48,445 nucleotides of DNA from Lachnospiraceae bacterium (GCA_024681595.1 JAILAN010000130.1:1-48445); one strand, 5' to 3'. Shown: positions 8,122-18,637, counted from the first letter of the stretch. Numbers and translations are program-made. The notes: generated by a model from the letters alone, not told the origin.

Positions 8122-9392
8122 TCCGCAGCATGAAAGGAATACCTGAAAGACATATGAAAAAACCTGAATTGCTGGTTCCCTCAAGCAGCCTCGAGGTATT
8201 AAAGGAGGCTGTGATATTCGGAGCGGACGCTGTGTATATCGGCGGTGAGGCTTTCGGATTAAGGGCAAAGGCGAAGAATTTTACAACTGAAGAGATGAGG
8301 CAGGGGATACAGTTTGCCCATGATCATAATGTGAAGGTTCATGTTACAGCCAACATCCTTGCTCACAACGATGATATTGCTGATGCTGAAGGGTACTTTG
8401 AAGAGCTTCGTGATATGAAACCCGATGCGCTCATCATTGCTGATCCGGGCATGTTCACGATAGCACGCAGGGTTTGTCCCGAGATTGACATACATATCTC
8501 GACACAGGCCAACAATACGAACTATCTGACATACCTTTTCTGGTATGAGCAGGGAGCAAAGAGAGTGGTCAGTGCACGTGAATTAAGTCTCAAAGAGATC
8601 AAGGAGATCAGGCAGCGCATACCCGCTGATATGGAGATAGAATCCTTTATCCACGGAGCAATGTGCATCTCATATTCCGGCAGATGCCTGCTCAGCAGCT
8701 TCCTTGCAGGCAGAGATGCCAATCATGGAGAGTGCACGCATCCCTGCAGGTGGAAGTATTCGGTCATGGAAGAAGAGCGGCCGGGTGAGTACTTCCCCGT
8801 ATTTGAAAACGAGAGAGGGACATATATCTTTAATTCCAAGGATCTGTGCATGATAGAGCATATCCCGGAGCTTATAGATGCGGGGATAGACAGTTTCAAG
8901 ATAGAGGGCAGGATGAAGACGGCACTGTATGTAGCTGCTGTTGCACGCACATACCGCAAAGCCATAGATGATTATTTCGAGGATCCTGCAAAGTACAAAG
9001 ATAACATGGACTGGTATCGCAAGGAGATCGCCAAGTGCACATACAGGCGGTTTACCACGGGATTCTATTTCGGCAAACCGAATGAGGAGACGCAGGTATA
9101 TGATACCAATACTTATGTGAATGAATACGTGTACCTCGGAACGGTCGAGGAGGCTGCACCGGGCACGGGTGATACTGCAAGTATCGCGAGGATCACCCAG
9201 AAGAATAAATTCTGTGTGGGAGACACTATTGAGATAATGAAGAGAGACGGTAGAAATGTATCGGCGAAAGTGTTATCCTTAACCACACAGGACGGAGAAG
9301 AAGTTCAGTCGGCACCGCACTCAAAACAGGTTCTGTATATAGGGCTGGATGCCGAAGCGGATAAATATGATCTACTAAGGGTAAAGGGATAA
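8118..9392 (+). CDS. trhP: U32 peptidase-family protein, probable tRNA hydroxylation protein TrhP
   Basis: U32-family protein of up to 424 residues. TIM-barrel-like start PELLVPSSSLEVLKEA, then GADAVYIGGEAFGLRA, and the family signature around IESFIHGAMCISYSGRC with a cysteine set (MCISYSGRC, CTHPC) that fits an Fe-S cluster. E. coli TrhP and B. subtilis YrrN/YrrO are needed for 5-hydroxyuridine at tRNA position 34, and the upstream methyltransferase would act on that product. B. subtilis has two U32 genes here; this window has one. Start is uncertain: ATG at 8118 overlaps the upstream stop, but ATG at 8154 begins the family homology. Older annotations call the family a collagenase-like protease; evidence for that is poor. 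Confidence 0.82.
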   Translation: MIRSMKGIPERHMKKPELLVPSSSLEVLKEAVIFGADAVYIGGEAFGLRAKAKNFTTEEMRQGIQFAHDHNVKVHVTANILAHNDDIADAEGYFEELRDMKPDALIIADPGMFTIARRVCPEIDIHISTQANNTNYLTYLFWYEQGAKRVVSARELSLKEIKEIRQRIPADMEIESFIHGAMCISYSGRCLLSSFLAGRDANHGECTHPCRWKYSVMEEERPGEYFPVFENERGTYIFNSKDLCMIEHIPELIDAGIDSFKIEGRMKTALYVAAVARTYRKAIDDYFEDPAKYKDNMDWYRKEIAKCTYRRFTTGFYFGKPNEETQVYDTNTYVNEYVYLGTVEEAAPGTGDTASIARITQKNKFCVGDTIEIMKRDGRNVSAKVLSLTTQDGEEVQSAPHSKQVLYIGLDAEADKYDLLRVKG

Positions 9393-9395
9393 AAA

Positions 9396-11507
9396 ATGGG
9401 CGAAACACTGAGTATTGAAAAGATCTTTGGTTCAAAGGTCTTCACACCCGAAAAGATGAAGGAGAGACTTCCGAAGGAAGTGTATGACGAGATCATCAGG
9501 GTAAATAATGAAGGAGGAGAACTCTCGGTCGAGTCGGCAGATGTTATTGCCAATGCCATGAAGGACTGGGCCATTGAGAACGGTGCGACACATTATACGC
9601 ACTGGTTCCAGCCGCTGACAGGTATCACTGCGGAAAAGCACGATTCATTCCTGGCACATCCGAATCCTGACGGAACAACGATATTAAAGTTCTCTGCCAA
9701 GGAACTCATTAAGGGTGAGCCTGACGCATCTTCTTTCCCCTCGGGAGGACTTCGTTCCACATTCGAAGCTAGAGGATATACGGTATGGGATACGACATCA
9801 CCTGCCTTTATCAAGGAAAGCGGAGCCGGTGCGATTCTTTGTATCCCAACAGCATTCTGCTCATACACGGGAGAGGCTCTCGATAAAAAGACGCCGCTTC
9901 TTCGTTCTCTTGAGGCCATAAACGCACAGGCGTTAAGGATAGTCAGACTGTTCGGGAATACCGAAGCCAAAAAGGTTCAGGTGTCGGTAGGTGCAGAGCA
10001 GGAATATTTCCTGATAGACAGAGACCAGTATCTTCAAAGAGAGGATCTGATCTTTACCGGCAGAACCCTGTTTGGTGCTCCCGCTCCCAAGGGCCAGGAG
10101 ATGGATGACCACTATTTCGGAGTGATAAGAGAGCGTGTCGGAGAGTTCATGAAGGAGCTTAATGTTGAACTGTGGAAGCTCGGAGTGACTGCCAAGACTC
10201 AGCATAACGAAGTTGCTCCTGCTCAGCACGAGCTGGCTCCAATATATGAAGAAGCTAATACTGCGACCGATCATAACCAGATCGTTATGGAGACCATGAA
10301 GAGAGTAGCACTAAAGCACAACATGACATGTCTTCTCCATGAAAAACCCTTTGCCGGTGTTAACGGTTCGGGTAAGCACAACAACTGGTCTCTGGTTACA
10401 GACAACGGAGTGAACCTGCTCGATCCCGGAGATACTCCGAATGAGAATATACAGTTTCTGCTGGTGATTGCATGTATCATTAAGGCTGTTGACGAACACG
10501 CCGATCTGTTACGTCAGAGTGCATCGGTCGTAGGAAATGATCTAAGACTCGGAGCTCAGGAAGCACCTCCTGCAATAATGTCGATATTCCTCGGCGAACA
10601 GCTCGATGATGTAGTCAGACAGCTCATTGAGACCGGAGTTGCATCCCATTCGATCGAGGGAGGCACTCTTCAGACAGGAGTTTCAACCCTTATTGACATC
10701 GAGATAGACGGAACCGACAGAAACAGAACTTCACCTTTTGCTTTTACCGGTAATAAATTTGAGTTCAGATCGGTAGGATCATCGGATTCCATAGGAAGCC
10801 CCAACACCATCCTAAATGCCATTGTTGCAGAGAGCTTTTGCGATGCGGCTGACAGATTGGAAAAGGCCCCTAACTTCGATGATGAAGTTCATGATATCAT
10901 AAAAGAATATCTCGAGAAGCATAAAAGGATACTGTTCAGCGGAGACGGTTATTCCGATGAATGGATCCGGGAGGCCGAAAGGAGAGGCCTTCCGAACCTA
11001 AAGACAATGGTCGATGCTGTTGATACACTGACGACCGACAAAGCTGTTCATTTGTTTGAAAAGTTCGGTATCTTTACCCGCTCAGAACTTGAGTCCAGAG
11101 AAGAGATTCTGTATGACTCATACTCAAAGACGATAAACATTGAAGCACTGACGATGATAGATATGGTATCGAGAAAGTATATTCCCGCTATCATCAAATA
11201 TTCCAAGCAGTTGGCTGATACGATAAATTCCATCGAATCCGCAGGAGCCGATGCTCCTGTTCAGATAGCGCTGCTTAAGGATGTTCAGGACGGACTCGGC
11301 AGGATCAATATCATGTTGGAAAACTTAAGGAACGTCGAAAAGAGAGCATCTATGATCAAGAACCCCAAACAAAGGGCTTTCTATTATAAAGATCATGTCG
11401 TGACAGCAATGTCTGAATTAAGAAGACCGGTGGATGAGCTCGAGGTGATATGCGACAGCGATATATGGCCGGTTCCCACATATGGTGAAATGCTGTTTGA
11501 AGTCTGA
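9396..11507 (+). CDS. glnN: Glutamine synthetase, type III
   Basis: ATP-dependent ammonia assimilation enzyme: glutamate + NH3 to glutamine. Its 703 residues match GSIII (about 700) rather than GSI or GSII (about 350-470). Family marks include FGSKVFTPEKMKERLPKEV at the N-terminus, THYTHWFQPLTG near residue 68, VSVGAEQEYFLID near residue 200, and KTQHNEVAPAQHE and VNGSGKHNNWSL in the catalytic core. An AAAGGG site inside the end of trhP serves the ATG only 3 bases after that gene, so it is transcribed at least partly with the operon. GSIII is common in rumen and gut anaerobes. Confidence 0.96.
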   Translation: MGETLSIEKIFGSKVFTPEKMKERLPKEVYDEIIRVNNEGGELSVESADVIANAMKDWAIENGATHYTHWFQPLTGITAEKHDSFLAHPNPDGTTILKFSAKELIKGEPDASSFPSGGLRSTFEARGYTVWDTTSPAFIKESGAGAILCIPTAFCSYTGEALDKKTPLLRSLEAINAQALRIVRLFGNTEAKKVQVSVGAEQEYFLIDRDQYLQREDLIFTGRTLFGAPAPKGQEMDDHYFGVIRERVGEFMKELNVELWKLGVTAKTQHNEVAPAQHELAPIYEEANTATDHNQIVMETMKRVALKHNMTCLLHEKPFAGVNGSGKHNNWSLVTDNGVNLLDPGDTPNENIQFLLVIACIIKAVDEHADLLRQSASVVGNDLRLGAQEAPPAIMSIFLGEQLDDVVRQLIETGVASHSIEGGTLQTGVSTLIDIEIDGTDRNRTSPFAFTGNKFEFRSVGSSDSIGSPNTILNAIVAESFCDAADRLEKAPNFDDEVHDIIKEYLEKHKRILFSGDGYSDEWIREAERRGLPNLKTMVDAVDTLTTDKAVHLFEKFGIFTRSELESREEILYDSYSKTINIEALTMIDMVSRKYIPAIIKYSKQLADTINSIESAGADAPVQIALLKDVQDGLGRINIMLENLRNVEKRASMIKNPKQRAFYYKDHVVTAMSELRRPVDELEVICDSDIWPVPTYGEMLFEV

Positions 11508-11534
11508 TCATATAACCTATAAAAGGAGGAAAAA

Positions 11535-12233
11535 ATGAGATATTATTTCAGTGCCAAGATAGAACAGAAAAGTGATATTTACTGCATAAAGCTTCCGTTC
11601 AATGTATGGGAGGTATGCCGTAAGATGGATCAGATAAACGCAGAGCTGTTCCTGGATAACAGGATGATAGAATGCGAACTGATACCGGAGAACCCTTCGG
11701 ATAACAAGGGTAATTACATGATCCACCTTACAAAAGAAGACGTTGAGGGAGTTAATCTGGACTTGGAGCATAAGCTGTTGCTCCATGTGGGCAAGACCCT
11801 CATCAAGGTAGATCAGAACAGTCCGTACTCTCCGGAAAAACCCATAAGGGAGATCAACGGAATAGATATCATCATCCAGCCCGTGGACGGAACATGCGGA
11901 CAGGCGTGCGTGGCTATGCTGGCCGGGGTAACGATCCCCGAAGCATGCACGGTTATGGGATGCAGAGAGTGGCAGGCCACGATGGGCATGGTGATCTCAG
12001 GAATCAACTACTACGGAATCCCTCATAACGATATCATTGTTTATACTCAGGGAGCGGATGTCACACTTCCTAAGTGTGCCGTGCTCATGGAAAAGATGGG
12101 AAGATTTTGTCATTACCTCGTATACTATGATGGAAAATACTACGATCCCAACGATGGTGTCATGACCGAGTATGATAAGAGTAAATTACTTGGGTATCTC
12201 GAGATATATGTTAATAACAGTGATACAGAGTAG
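11535..12233 (+). CDS. DUF1905-like beta domain fused to a papain/C39-like cysteine peptidase domain
   Basis: Unnamed 232-residue protein in two parts. Residues about 1-90 resemble the DUF1905 small beta-barrel (YYFSAKIEQ, then IKLPFNVWEV, then a hydrophobic strand near LLLHVGKTL). Residues about 105-225 resemble a papain-like C39 fold: a nucleophile-type Cys in DGTCGQACVAML, then GRFCHYLVYYDGKYYDPNDG giving the His and Asp. No signal peptide or transmembrane helix is visible, so it is probably cytosolic. A strong AAAAGGAGG site lies 7 bases upstream and 27 bases separate it from glnN. Alternatives are a peptide-binding pseudo-peptidase or a transglutaminase-like fold. Both domain calls are by eye, the DUF1905 one less sure. 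Confidence 0.55.
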   Translation: MRYYFSAKIEQKSDIYCIKLPFNVWEVCRKMDQINAELFLDNRMIECELIPENPSDNKGNYMIHLTKEDVEGVNLDLEHKLLLHVGKTLIKVDQNSPYSPEKPIREINGIDIIIQPVDGTCGQACVAMLAGVTIPEACTVMGCREWQATMGMVISGINYYGIPHNDIIVYTQGADVTLPKCAVLMEKMGRFCHYLVYYDGKYYDPNDGVMTEYDKSKLLGYLEIYVNNSDTE

Positions 12234-12247
12234 ATTGAGGTAATAAG

Positions 12248-13438
12248 ATGATCAACGAAACATATAAGGAAATGCTGAAGAAAAAATCCGTGATAAGGGA
12301 GCTGAGTGAGTTTGCCACAGCCCGCGGCAAGGAGATCGGATATGAGAATGTGTTTGACTACAGCCTCGGTAATCCGTCAGTTCCGGTTCCTCAGGATTTC
12401 AATAATGAGCTGATCGATATGCTGGGCTCGATGGGTTCAATGGAGCTCCACGGTTACAGTCCTTCAGTCGGGATCGCCTCTGTTAAGGATGCGATCGCTA
12501 AGGAACTTAATGACAGATTCGGAATGAATTATACGGGCAATCATATATTCCCGACATCAGGTGCCGCGGGAGCAGTTGCTCATGCAGTCAGATGCGTGAC
12601 AAAGCCCGGCGATGAAGTTCTGACCTTTGCACCGTTTTTCCCCGAGTATAATCCCTACATCAATACATCAGGTGCTGTTCTTAAAGTCGTTAAGGCAAAT
12701 GTCAAAGATTTCCAGATCAACTTTGATGAGCTCGATGCGATGATGAATGCGAATGTGGCAGCACTTCTTATCAACACACCCAACAATCCGTCGGGTGTTG
12801 TATACAGTTCCGAAACTTTGAGTAAACTGTCTTCTTACTTATATAAGAAGCAGGAGGAATACGGACATGATATCTTCATTATTTCAGATGAGCCTTACCG
12901 CGAGATAGTATTTAACGGAGTGGATGCACCGTATGTTTCTAAGTTTTATGACAATACGCTCTCGTGCTATTCATATTCAAAGTCACTGTCCATACCCGGA
13001 GAGAGAATCGGATATGTTGCAGCAAATCCCAGGTGCACGGATGCAGAACTTATATCAGTTATCTGTTCACAGATATCAAGAGGTATAGGTCATAACTGTC
13101 CCTCATCACTCATGCAGTACGGGGTAGCCCGTGTTCCGGGAAAGACAGCCGACATGAGCGTTTACGAGACCAACATGAACATTCTTTATGATGAACTTAC
13201 CAATCTTGGGTTTGAAGTTGTTAAGCCGGGAGGAACTTTCTATATATTCCCGAAGGCACTGGAGGATGATGCCGTCGCATTTTGCAACAAGGCTAAGGAT
13301 TATGATCTTATCCTCGTTCCTTCGGACAGCTTCGGTGTTCAGGGATATTTCAGAATGGCATACTGCATCGATACCGAAAAGGTAAAGAGATCTTTGCCGG
13401 CGCTAAGAAAATTCGTTAAGGAATGCTATGGAAGATAG
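12248..13438 (+). CDS. Class I/II pyridoxal-phosphate aminotransferase
   Basis: Fold-type I PLP aminotransferase of 396 residues. The Schiff-base Lys is in SYSKSLSIPGERIGY (about residue 240), the PLP-phosphate site and the substrate Arg motif (FRMAYC near 375) are in place, and LLINTPNNPSGVVYS plus ISDEPYREI are the usual cofactor motifs. An internal region PFFPEYNPYI resembles enzymes acting on amino acids such as aspartate or alanine; the substrate cannot be set from sequence. TTGAGGTAATAAG upstream gives the ribosome-binding site. It lies 14 bases after the peptidase-like gene. Confidence 0.88.
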   Translation: MINETYKEMLKKKSVIRELSEFATARGKEIGYENVFDYSLGNPSVPVPQDFNNELIDMLGSMGSMELHGYSPSVGIASVKDAIAKELNDRFGMNYTGNHIFPTSGAAGAVAHAVRCVTKPGDEVLTFAPFFPEYNPYINTSGAVLKVVKANVKDFQINFDELDAMMNANVAALLINTPNNPSGVVYSSETLSKLSSYLYKKQEEYGHDIFIISDEPYREIVFNGVDAPYVSKFYDNTLSCYSYSKSLSIPGERIGYVAANPRCTDAELISVICSQISRGIGHNCPSSLMQYGVARVPGKTADMSVYETNMNILYDELTNLGFEVVKPGGTFYIFPKALEDDAVAFCNKAKDYDLILVPSDSFGVQGYFRMAYCIDTEKVKRSLPALRKFVKECYGR

Positions 13439-13444
13439 GTGATA

Positions 13445-14119
13445 ATGATGGATAAAAAAAGTCCTGTTAAGAATTCTGTGATAGTCACGGCAATTCTGTT
13501 TGCAGTTTTCGTGATCTATACGATATGTGTTAAGAATGTGGATGTAGCTGCCATAGGTCCGGAGGGAAGCAGTGTCGGTTTCTCCTCTGTTAACGGAGCG
13601 ATCGCAAAAACATTTTCTTATAATGAATTTTTCTATGACTGTTCCAAGGTGATAGGATTATTCTCATTCATAACGATAGGAGCCATTGCACTGACGGCAC
13701 TTTGCCAGGTGGTAAAAAGAAAAGGAATCTTTAAAGCAGACCAGGACTGCTATGTTATGGGTGTGACTTACGTAGCGACGGGAATACTTTATGTCCTGTT
13801 TGAAAAACTGATCATAAATTACAGACCTGTGATCCTGGATGAGGGACTGGAAGCATCGTTCCCTTCATCGCATACCATGCTGTCGGTGTGTGTCTTTATC
13901 ACAGCATCGATCTGGATCCGTAACAGGATAAAATATGACAGATATGTATCAGTGATGCTATGCACGTTTGCAGTGTTGATGGTCATCTGCAGGCTTATAT
14001 CGGGTGTTCACTGGTTCACGGATATAATCGGCGGAGTGATAGCAGGTGCATTATTAACATCAATATACATGACACTATTGTCAGTTTTGCAAAGTCGTGC
14101 TGGTAAAGGAAAAGATTGA
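13445..14119 (+). CDS. PAP2-family membrane phosphatase
   Basis: Integral membrane acid phosphatase of the PAP2 superfamily, about 224 residues, probably acting on lipid phosphates such as undecaprenyl diphosphate or phosphatidic acid. Several transmembrane helices are visible. The three motifs are near the C-terminus: K-L-I-I-N-Y-R-P, PSSHT (normally PSGH) and CRLISGVHWFTD (the R-x5-H-x3-D motif with Cys for the usual Ser). Start: the longest frame begins with a GTG at 13439, but GGAAG at 13430-13434 is better placed for ATG 13445 or 13448. It follows the aminotransferase by a few bases. Confidence 0.82.
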   Translation: MMDKKSPVKNSVIVTAILFAVFVIYTICVKNVDVAAIGPEGSSVGFSSVNGAIAKTFSYNEFFYDCSKVIGLFSFITIGAIALTALCQVVKRKGIFKADQDCYVMGVTYVATGILYVLFEKLIINYRPVILDEGLEASFPSSHTMLSVCVFITASIWIRNRIKYDRYVSVMLCTFAVLMVICRLISGVHWFTDIIGGVIAGALLTSIYMTLLSVLQSRAGKGKD

Positions 14120-14157
14120 CATATAATGTTGACAAATCAATAATGTTGCGATAAAGT
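14116..14157 (+). promoter_or_regulatory. Overlapping promoter set of the H1-like gene
   Basis: Two TTGACA hexamers occur 13 bases apart. TTGACA at 14129-14134 has TAAAGT (14152-14157) after 17 bases; TTGACA at 14116-14121 has AATAAT (14139-14144) after 17 bases. Both would give short leaders of 55-75 bases. Such near-consensus hexamers suit a highly expressed gene. Confidence 0.7.
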
Positions 14158-14221
14158 ACGTTTAGACGTTAAAAATATCTATGTGTATTCTGTTTTTATC
14201 AGTAGTGAAAGGAGAACTATA

Positions 14222-14842
14222 ATGGCAGAAGAAAAGAAAGCTACAGCCAAGGTTATAATACCTGTTAAGGCTGAAGTTAAAGAAGAAGTTAAAGCACCTG
14301 TTGCAGTTAAAGCTCCTGAAGTAAAGGCTCCCGCAGCAAAGGCGACTGTTGCTAAGGCACCCGCTAAGAAGGCACCTGCAAAGAAGGCTGTTGCTAAGAA
14401 GGCACCCGCTAAGAAGGCACCTGCTAAAAAGGCAGCACCTGCAAAGAAGGCAGTTCCCGCAGCTAAGGACACAGCTAAGAAGGCTGTTGCAGCTAAGGCA
14501 CCCGCCAAGAAGGCAGCACCTGCCAAGAAGGCAGCACCCGCTAAGAAAGCTGTTGCAGCTAAGAAGCCCGCTACTGCAGCTAAGAAGCCCGCAGCTAAGA
14601 AGGCACCTGCAAAGAAGGCAGCTCCTGCAGCTAAGATCGCAGTTAGCAGCAAGGTTAATTTCGAGTTTGGCGGTAAGTCATACACACCCGAAGATCTTGT
14701 CAGCATCGCTAAGGATGTTTGGAAGTACGATCTCAAGGGCAAGTCAGCAGACTTCAAGTCAGTTGAGCTTTATGTTAAGCCTGAAGAGAACACAACCTAC
14801 TACGTTATTAATGGTGACGTTACAGGTTCTTTCTTCATCTAA
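14222..14842 (+). CDS. Histone H1-like Lys/Ala/Pro-rich protein with conserved C-terminal domain (DUF6465-like)
   Basis: Basic 206-residue protein in two parts. Residues about 1-140 are low-complexity and rich in K, A and P with PAKKA/APAKK units like the C-tail of eukaryotic histone H1 and bacterial H1-like proteins. Residues about 143-206 form an ordered domain (NFEFGGKSYTPEDLVSIAKDVWKYD, ending in YYVINGDVTGSFFI) that I associate with a Clostridia domain of unknown function (possibly DUF6465). The start at 14222 follows an AAAGGAG site 7 bases upstream; the frame is open to 14183. It has its own promoter and terminator. Likely roles are nucleoid binding or RNA binding by charge; neither is shown. 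Confidence 0.8.
   Translation: MAEEKKATAKVIIPVKAEVKEEVKAPVAVKAPEVKAPAAKATVAKAPAKKAPAKKAVAKKAPAKKAPAKKAAPAKKAVPAAKDTAKKAVAAKAPAKKAAPAKKAAPAKKAVAAKKPATAAKKPAAKKAPAKKAAPAAKIAVSSKVNFEFGGKSYTPEDLVSIAKDVWKYDLKGKSADFKSVELYVKPEENTTYYVINGDVTGSFFI
14343..14638 (+). repeat. Degenerate in-frame repeat region (AAKKAPAKKA type)
   Basis: About 300 bases built from degenerate 15-base units that code GCN-AAG-AAG-GCN-CCN. Such repeats favour slippage and copy-number change between strains and account for long spurious frames on both strands. Confidence 0.85.
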
Positions 14843-14870
14843 GATCGACATCACATATTTGAATCATGAA

Positions 14871-14901
14871 GGATCGGCTCATCAGAGCCGGTCCTTTTTT
14901 T
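14871..14901 (+). terminator. Intrinsic terminator after the H1-like gene
   Basis: A 10-bp stem (14871-14880 with 14885-14894, one G-T pair, loop ATCA) followed by seven T residues (14895-14901). It isolates the H1-like gene from the heat-shock operon. Confidence 0.93.
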
Positions 14902-14926
14902 AATAATTTCTTTAGAATTCCCCATG

Positions 14927-14955
14927 TTGACATTCAATTAACGTGCGTGTATATT
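14927..14955 (+). promoter_or_regulatory. Sigma-A promoter of the hrcA-grpE-dnaK-dnaJ operon
   Basis: Perfect -35 TTGACA (14927-14932), a 17-base spacer and TATATT (14950-14955). The predicted start near 14962 lies just upstream of the CIRCE operator. Confidence 0.85.
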
Positions 14956-14970
14956 ATGTGTTGTGAGATG

Positions 14971-14997
14971 TTAGCACTCCACCCTTTTGAGTGCTAA
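14971..14997 (+). promoter_or_regulatory. CIRCE operator (HrcA binding site)
   Basis: Perfect consensus inverted repeat TTAGCACTC-N9-GAGTGCTAA: arms at 14971-14979 and 14989-14997. HrcA binds CIRCE and represses class I heat-shock genes; GroEL normally helps HrcA fold. Placed between promoter and hrcA start, it would block the operon and form a hairpin in the leader RNA. Confidence 0.97.
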
Positions 14998-15013
14998 CAA
15001 CAAGGTGAACAGT

Positions 15014-16039
15014 ATGACACTTGATGACAGGAAACTGAAAATACTGCACGCGATCATCCGTAACTATCTGGAGACGGGGGAACCCGTAGGCAGCAGGACC
15101 ATATCGAAATATACGGATCTTAATCTGAGTTCTGCTACCATCAGGAACGAGATGTCAGACCTTGAGGAGATGGGATTCATAGTCCAGCCTCATACTTCTG
15201 CCGGACGTATTCCTTCCGATAAAGGATACAGACTCTACGTCGATTCGATGATGGAGATCAAGGATAAGGAGATCGAAGAACTCAAGGAAGTGATCCTCGA
15301 AAAGGAAGAAAAGGTTGAGAGGATGCTAAAGAGCGTCGCCAAAGTTCTGGCCAGCAATACGAACTATGCGACGATGATCTCCGCACCTGCGATACAGGGT
15401 AACAGAGTCAAGTTCCTGCAGTTGTCCCGGATGGATGATAACCAGATACTCGCGGTGGTGGTTGCGGACGGCAATGTTATTAAGAACAATATCATTCCCG
15501 TTTCCGAGAAGATCAGTGATGAGACACTCCTTAAACTCAATCTGCTGCTTAACACCAATCTTTGCGGCAAGTCGATAGATGAGATAAATCTGTCGGTCAT
15601 AACGGCCATGAAACAGCAGGCAGGAATACATCAGGATGTGGTTTCCGATGTTATAGATGCTCTGGCTGAGTCGATAAAGACCGAAGAAGATCTTCAGATA
15701 TATACATCCGGAGCAACGAATATTTTCAAGTATCCGGAACTGGCAGACAATCAGAAGGCATCGGATATCATCCATACGCTTGAAGAGAAACAGCAGCTGA
15801 CGGAACTCGTTAATGAAACGCTGTCGGATGAGACCAATACCGGCATTCAGGTTTATATCGGTGATGAAGCGCCTATCCAGTCGATGAAGGACTGCAGCAT
15901 AGTTACTGCCACATATGATCTGGGAGACGGAATGAGAGGTACCATAGGTATCGTCGGACCGAAGAGAATGGATTATGACAAGGTTGTCAGTACACTTAAG
16001 AACATCACTCATCAGCTTGATGATATGTATAAGAAGTAG
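15014..16039 (+). CDS. hrcA: Heat-inducible transcription repressor HrcA
   Basis: CIRCE-binding repressor of 341 residues. An N-terminal winged helix (about 1-75) carries the conserved GEPVGSRTISKYT and SSATIRNEMSDLEEMG segments, followed by the HrcA-specific IbpA-like and dimerisation regions (GDEAPIQSMKDCSIVTATYD, then TIGIVGPKRMDYDKVV). The ATG at 15014 has an AAGGTG site 6 bases upstream; the frame also opens at a TTG at 14987, but that lies inside CIRCE and would make the operator coding, so it is rejected. It is the first gene of the operon, hence autoregulated. Confidence 0.96.
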   Translation: MTLDDRKLKILHAIIRNYLETGEPVGSRTISKYTDLNLSSATIRNEMSDLEEMGFIVQPHTSAGRIPSDKGYRLYVDSMMEIKDKEIEELKEVILEKEEKVERMLKSVAKVLASNTNYATMISAPAIQGNRVKFLQLSRMDDNQILAVVVADGNVIKNNIIPVSEKISDETLLKLNLLLNTNLCGKSIDEINLSVITAMKQQAGIHQDVVSDVIDALAESIKTEEDLQIYTSGATNIFKYPELADNQKASDIIHTLEEKQQLTELVNETLSDETNTGIQVYIGDEAPIQSMKDCSIVTATYDLGDGMRGTIGIVGPKRMDYDKVVSTLKNITHQLDDMYKK

Positions 16040-16053
16040 TTTGGAGGAAAGAA

Positions 16054-16707
16054 ATGGACGAAAAGGAAACAAAGCTCGATGAAGAGCTTAACGAAAATGT
16101 CCCCGAAGGATCGGATGAAGAAAAAGAACCTGAGGTAGCTGAAGGATCAGACGAACCGAAGGAAGAAGCAGCCGACAAGAAGCAGGAGGATGTTGAGGGA
16201 CAAAGCGTAGGAGGAGCTTCAGATGATTCCAAATCCGCCAAAAAGAAATCAAAGCATGACAAGAAACAGGATGCGATGAAGGAAAAGGTGGAGGAGCTTG
16301 AAGACAGAGTCAAACGTCAGCTGGCAGAATTTGAAAACTTCCGTAACCGTACGGACAAGGAAAAGCAGCAGATGTTTGAGACCGGAGCAAAGTCGGTGAT
16401 CGAAAAGATACTACCCATAGTCGACAACTTCGAAAGAGGACTGGCAACGGTTCCCGAAGAAGACAAGGGTACACCTTTTGCAGAGGGAATGGAAAAGATA
16501 TACAAGCAGCTGATGACCGAACTGGAAAAGATGGAGGTCAAGCCCATCGAAGCAGTCGGAACCGAATTCAACCCGGATCTGCACAATGCGGTGATGCAGG
16601 TTGAATCCGAGGAATACGAAACAGGAATAGTTGCACAGGAATTACAAAAAGGTTATACCTACCGCGATCAGGTAGTAAGGCATTCAATGGTCGCTGTGGT
16701 TCAATAA
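16054..16707 (+). CDS. grpE: Nucleotide exchange factor GrpE
   Basis: Releases ADP from DnaK. The 217 residues comprise a long charged N-terminal tail (about 1-70; many E, D, K), a dimeric coiled coil (about 75-130: KRQLAEFENFRNRTDKEKQ) and the C-terminal beta domain (DPxLH-like NPDLHNAVMQVE, then GYTYRDQVVRHSMV). The tail is longer than in E. coli, a common variation in Gram-positives. TTTGGAGGAAAGAA upstream is a strong ribosome-binding site. Second gene of the CIRCE operon. Confidence 0.95.
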   Translation: MDEKETKLDEELNENVPEGSDEEKEPEVAEGSDEPKEEAADKKQEDVEGQSVGGASDDSKSAKKKSKHDKKQDAMKEKVEELEDRVKRQLAEFENFRNRTDKEKQQMFETGAKSVIEKILPIVDNFERGLATVPEEDKGTPFAEGMEKIYKQLMTELEKMEVKPIEAVGTEFNPDLHNAVMQVESEEYETGIVAQELQKGYTYRDQVVRHSMVAVVQ

Positions 16708-16722
16708 ATACAGAAAGAATGA

Positions 16723-18630
<1,908 letters not shown>

Positions 18631-18637
18631 ATAAACC

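Noticed and set aside
14349-14903. Long plus-strand frame of 184 codons and minus-strand frame of 192 codons over the H1-like gene
   Set aside because: Both arise from the GC-rich Lys/Ala/Pro codon repeat of the real gene and have only low-complexity Arg/Leu or Ala/Phe composition. Neither has a ribosome-binding site or family match.
14987-15013. TTG start for HrcA inside the CIRCE element
   Set aside because: It would translate the operator and adds residues not found in the family; ATG 15014 with AAGGTG is better.
15326-16072. Minus-strand frame of 248 codons opposite hrcA
   Set aside because: Composition and lack of a start site mark it as an antisense shadow; hrcA is certain.
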